A DNA stretch of 5,628 bases, taken from positions 1 to 5,628 of the forward strand of contig JALZWJ010000093.1 in assembly GCA_023300065.1 (NCBI GenBank). Direction: 5' to 3'. The translations under genes and the position numbers were made by a program. This document shows, piece after piece, positions 4,991 through 5,628 of this stretch. The DNA comes from Akkermansiaceae bacterium. Its GTDB lineage: Bacteria; Verrucomicrobiota; Verrucomicrobiia; Verrucomicrobiales; Akkermansiaceae. Each line of letters opens with the position of its first letter. Position 1 is the stretch's first letter. The notes under the pieces are model-generated. The model searched no databases. It was not told the origin of the DNA and was given only the letters and a program-made list of their open reading frames with translations.

Positions 4991-5628
4991 ATCCGACAAG
5001 ATCACCAATACTTCCAAACCCGGGCTCAAAGAGCCTCCTAAAGGTCCGCGCCGCATAGCCATCCGTCATCCCTGCCAAGAAGTCACAAATCAAGCGTGCC
5101 TTTTCAGCCGCCGTCTCGGCCTCCTCCACCTCAGCTTCATCCGCTTCAGGGAGAAGTCGAAAATCTTGCCCATCGATCGATTCACCGAGGACGTAACGTT
5201 TCTCTAAAACCTCCCACAACCGGCGCAGCATGTAGCTCCCTTTATGTTCTAGCTGCTTGAGCTGCGGCGATAGGAAGACGACCTCGTAGGCCAGCTCCTT
5301 AAAGAGCTCACTCTCCGCTTTCACGTCCTCATCAACGATCAACTCCAACGAATACCGGTGACTCGTGCCACTTAAAAAATTAGTAGCAGAGACGAGGCGG
5401 GCCGCCTTAATAAATTGCCCAATTCGCTTCCCCACAAAGGGCTCGATCCTCTGCCCTCGGATCGCCTTCAAAAGCCCGCCCAACGAGGAATCGGCATCAA
5501 TCGCATACCCCTTCTTCTCAGCCCAACGCTCGATGCGCTCTACGGTAAGAAACCCAGCTTTCACACTATCGGCAAGGTCATTGAGCGAGTATGCCGTGTC
5601 ATCCGCCCAGTCCATGATCTGGCACTCG
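4989..5628 (-). CDS. dgt: Deoxyguanosine triphosphate triphosphohydrolase (dGTPase), C-terminal part, cut by window edge
   Basis: The frame runs off the right edge, leaving 212 residues of the C-terminal half. The first visible residues, QIMDWADDTAYSLNDL, are the well-known 'ADD-x-AYS-x-x-DL' motif of HD-domain dGTPases; its Asp pair is part of the HD metal site (motif at 5586-5606). Near the end, DFLAGMTDGYAARTFRRLF matches the family's 'AGMTDRYA...RLF' signature, here with Gly in place of the usual Arg after TD. These enzymes hydrolyse dGTP (some any dNTP) to the deoxynucleoside and triphosphate, tuning nucleotide pools. The first HD motif should lie beyond the window. An ATG at 5615 sits inside the conserved motif and is not the start. 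It is followed after 10 bases by rsuA. Substrate range cannot be judged from this part. Confidence 0.93.
   Translation of the reverse strand, partial: ECQIMDWADDTAYSLNDLADSVKAGFLTVERIERWAEKKGYAIDADSSLGGLLKAIRGQRIEPFVGKRIGQFIKAARLVSATNFLSGTSHRYSLELIVDEDVKAESELFKELAYEVVFLSPQLKQLEHKGSYMLRRLWEVLEKRYVLGESIDGQDFRLLPEADEAEVEEAETAAEKARLICDFLAGMTDGYAARTFRRLFEPGFGSIGDLVG

Noticed and set aside
4979..5062. N-terminal extension of rsuA by 28 codons to an ATG at 5062.
   Set aside because: It would overlap the dGTPase C-terminus by over 70 bases, whereas the ATG at 4978 begins exactly at the S4 domain and has a Shine-Dalgarno.

Overview
The window looks like a stretch of a Gram-negative bacterial chromosome, most plausibly from the Verrucomicrobiota. 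The reasons are an OmpH-type periplasmic chaperone, tandem bactofilins, moderately high GC, and a + strand with far more C than G. The phylum is an inference from gene content; no rRNA or other marker is present. I see no mobile element, CRISPR array, tRNA or rRNA.

The left part (2-2152, + strand) opens with the C-terminal end of a TPR-like protein with a proline-rich tail. A classic small bactofilin follows (425-979). Thirty bases later comes a much larger protein (1010-2152) that joins two zinc ribbons of identical cysteine spacing, a long Pro/Glu linker and a C-terminal bactofilin domain. This zinc-ribbon/bactofilin fusion is the most unusual object in the window.

The centre (2191-4293, + strand) holds a complete nadA (quinolinate synthase, NAD biosynthesis), then an OmpH/Skp-like secreted chaperone, then a short single-pass membrane protein with a cytoplasmic coiled coil that I cannot name. 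Spacing is short (22-47 bases), so all the + strand genes from 425 on could share transcripts, although their functions do not form one pathway. Three of the five + strand starts in the window are GTG or TTG with no in-frame ATG alternative nearby. None of the five has a strong Shine-Dalgarno sequence, and four have C-rich tracts just upstream.

The right part (4295-5628, - strand) is a compact pair: the 3' part of a dGTP triphosphohydrolase (dgt family, cut by the window edge) followed 10 bases later by rsuA (16S rRNA pseudouridine synthase), which has a clear Shine-Dalgarno overlapping the dgt stop. The rsuA stop faces the stop of the membrane coiled-coil gene with a single base between them, and no convincing terminator is visible in the junction.

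Most genes here are housekeeping. The candidate novelty is the bactofilin pair, in particular the zinc-ribbon bactofilin and its cysteine-rich polymerisation domain.
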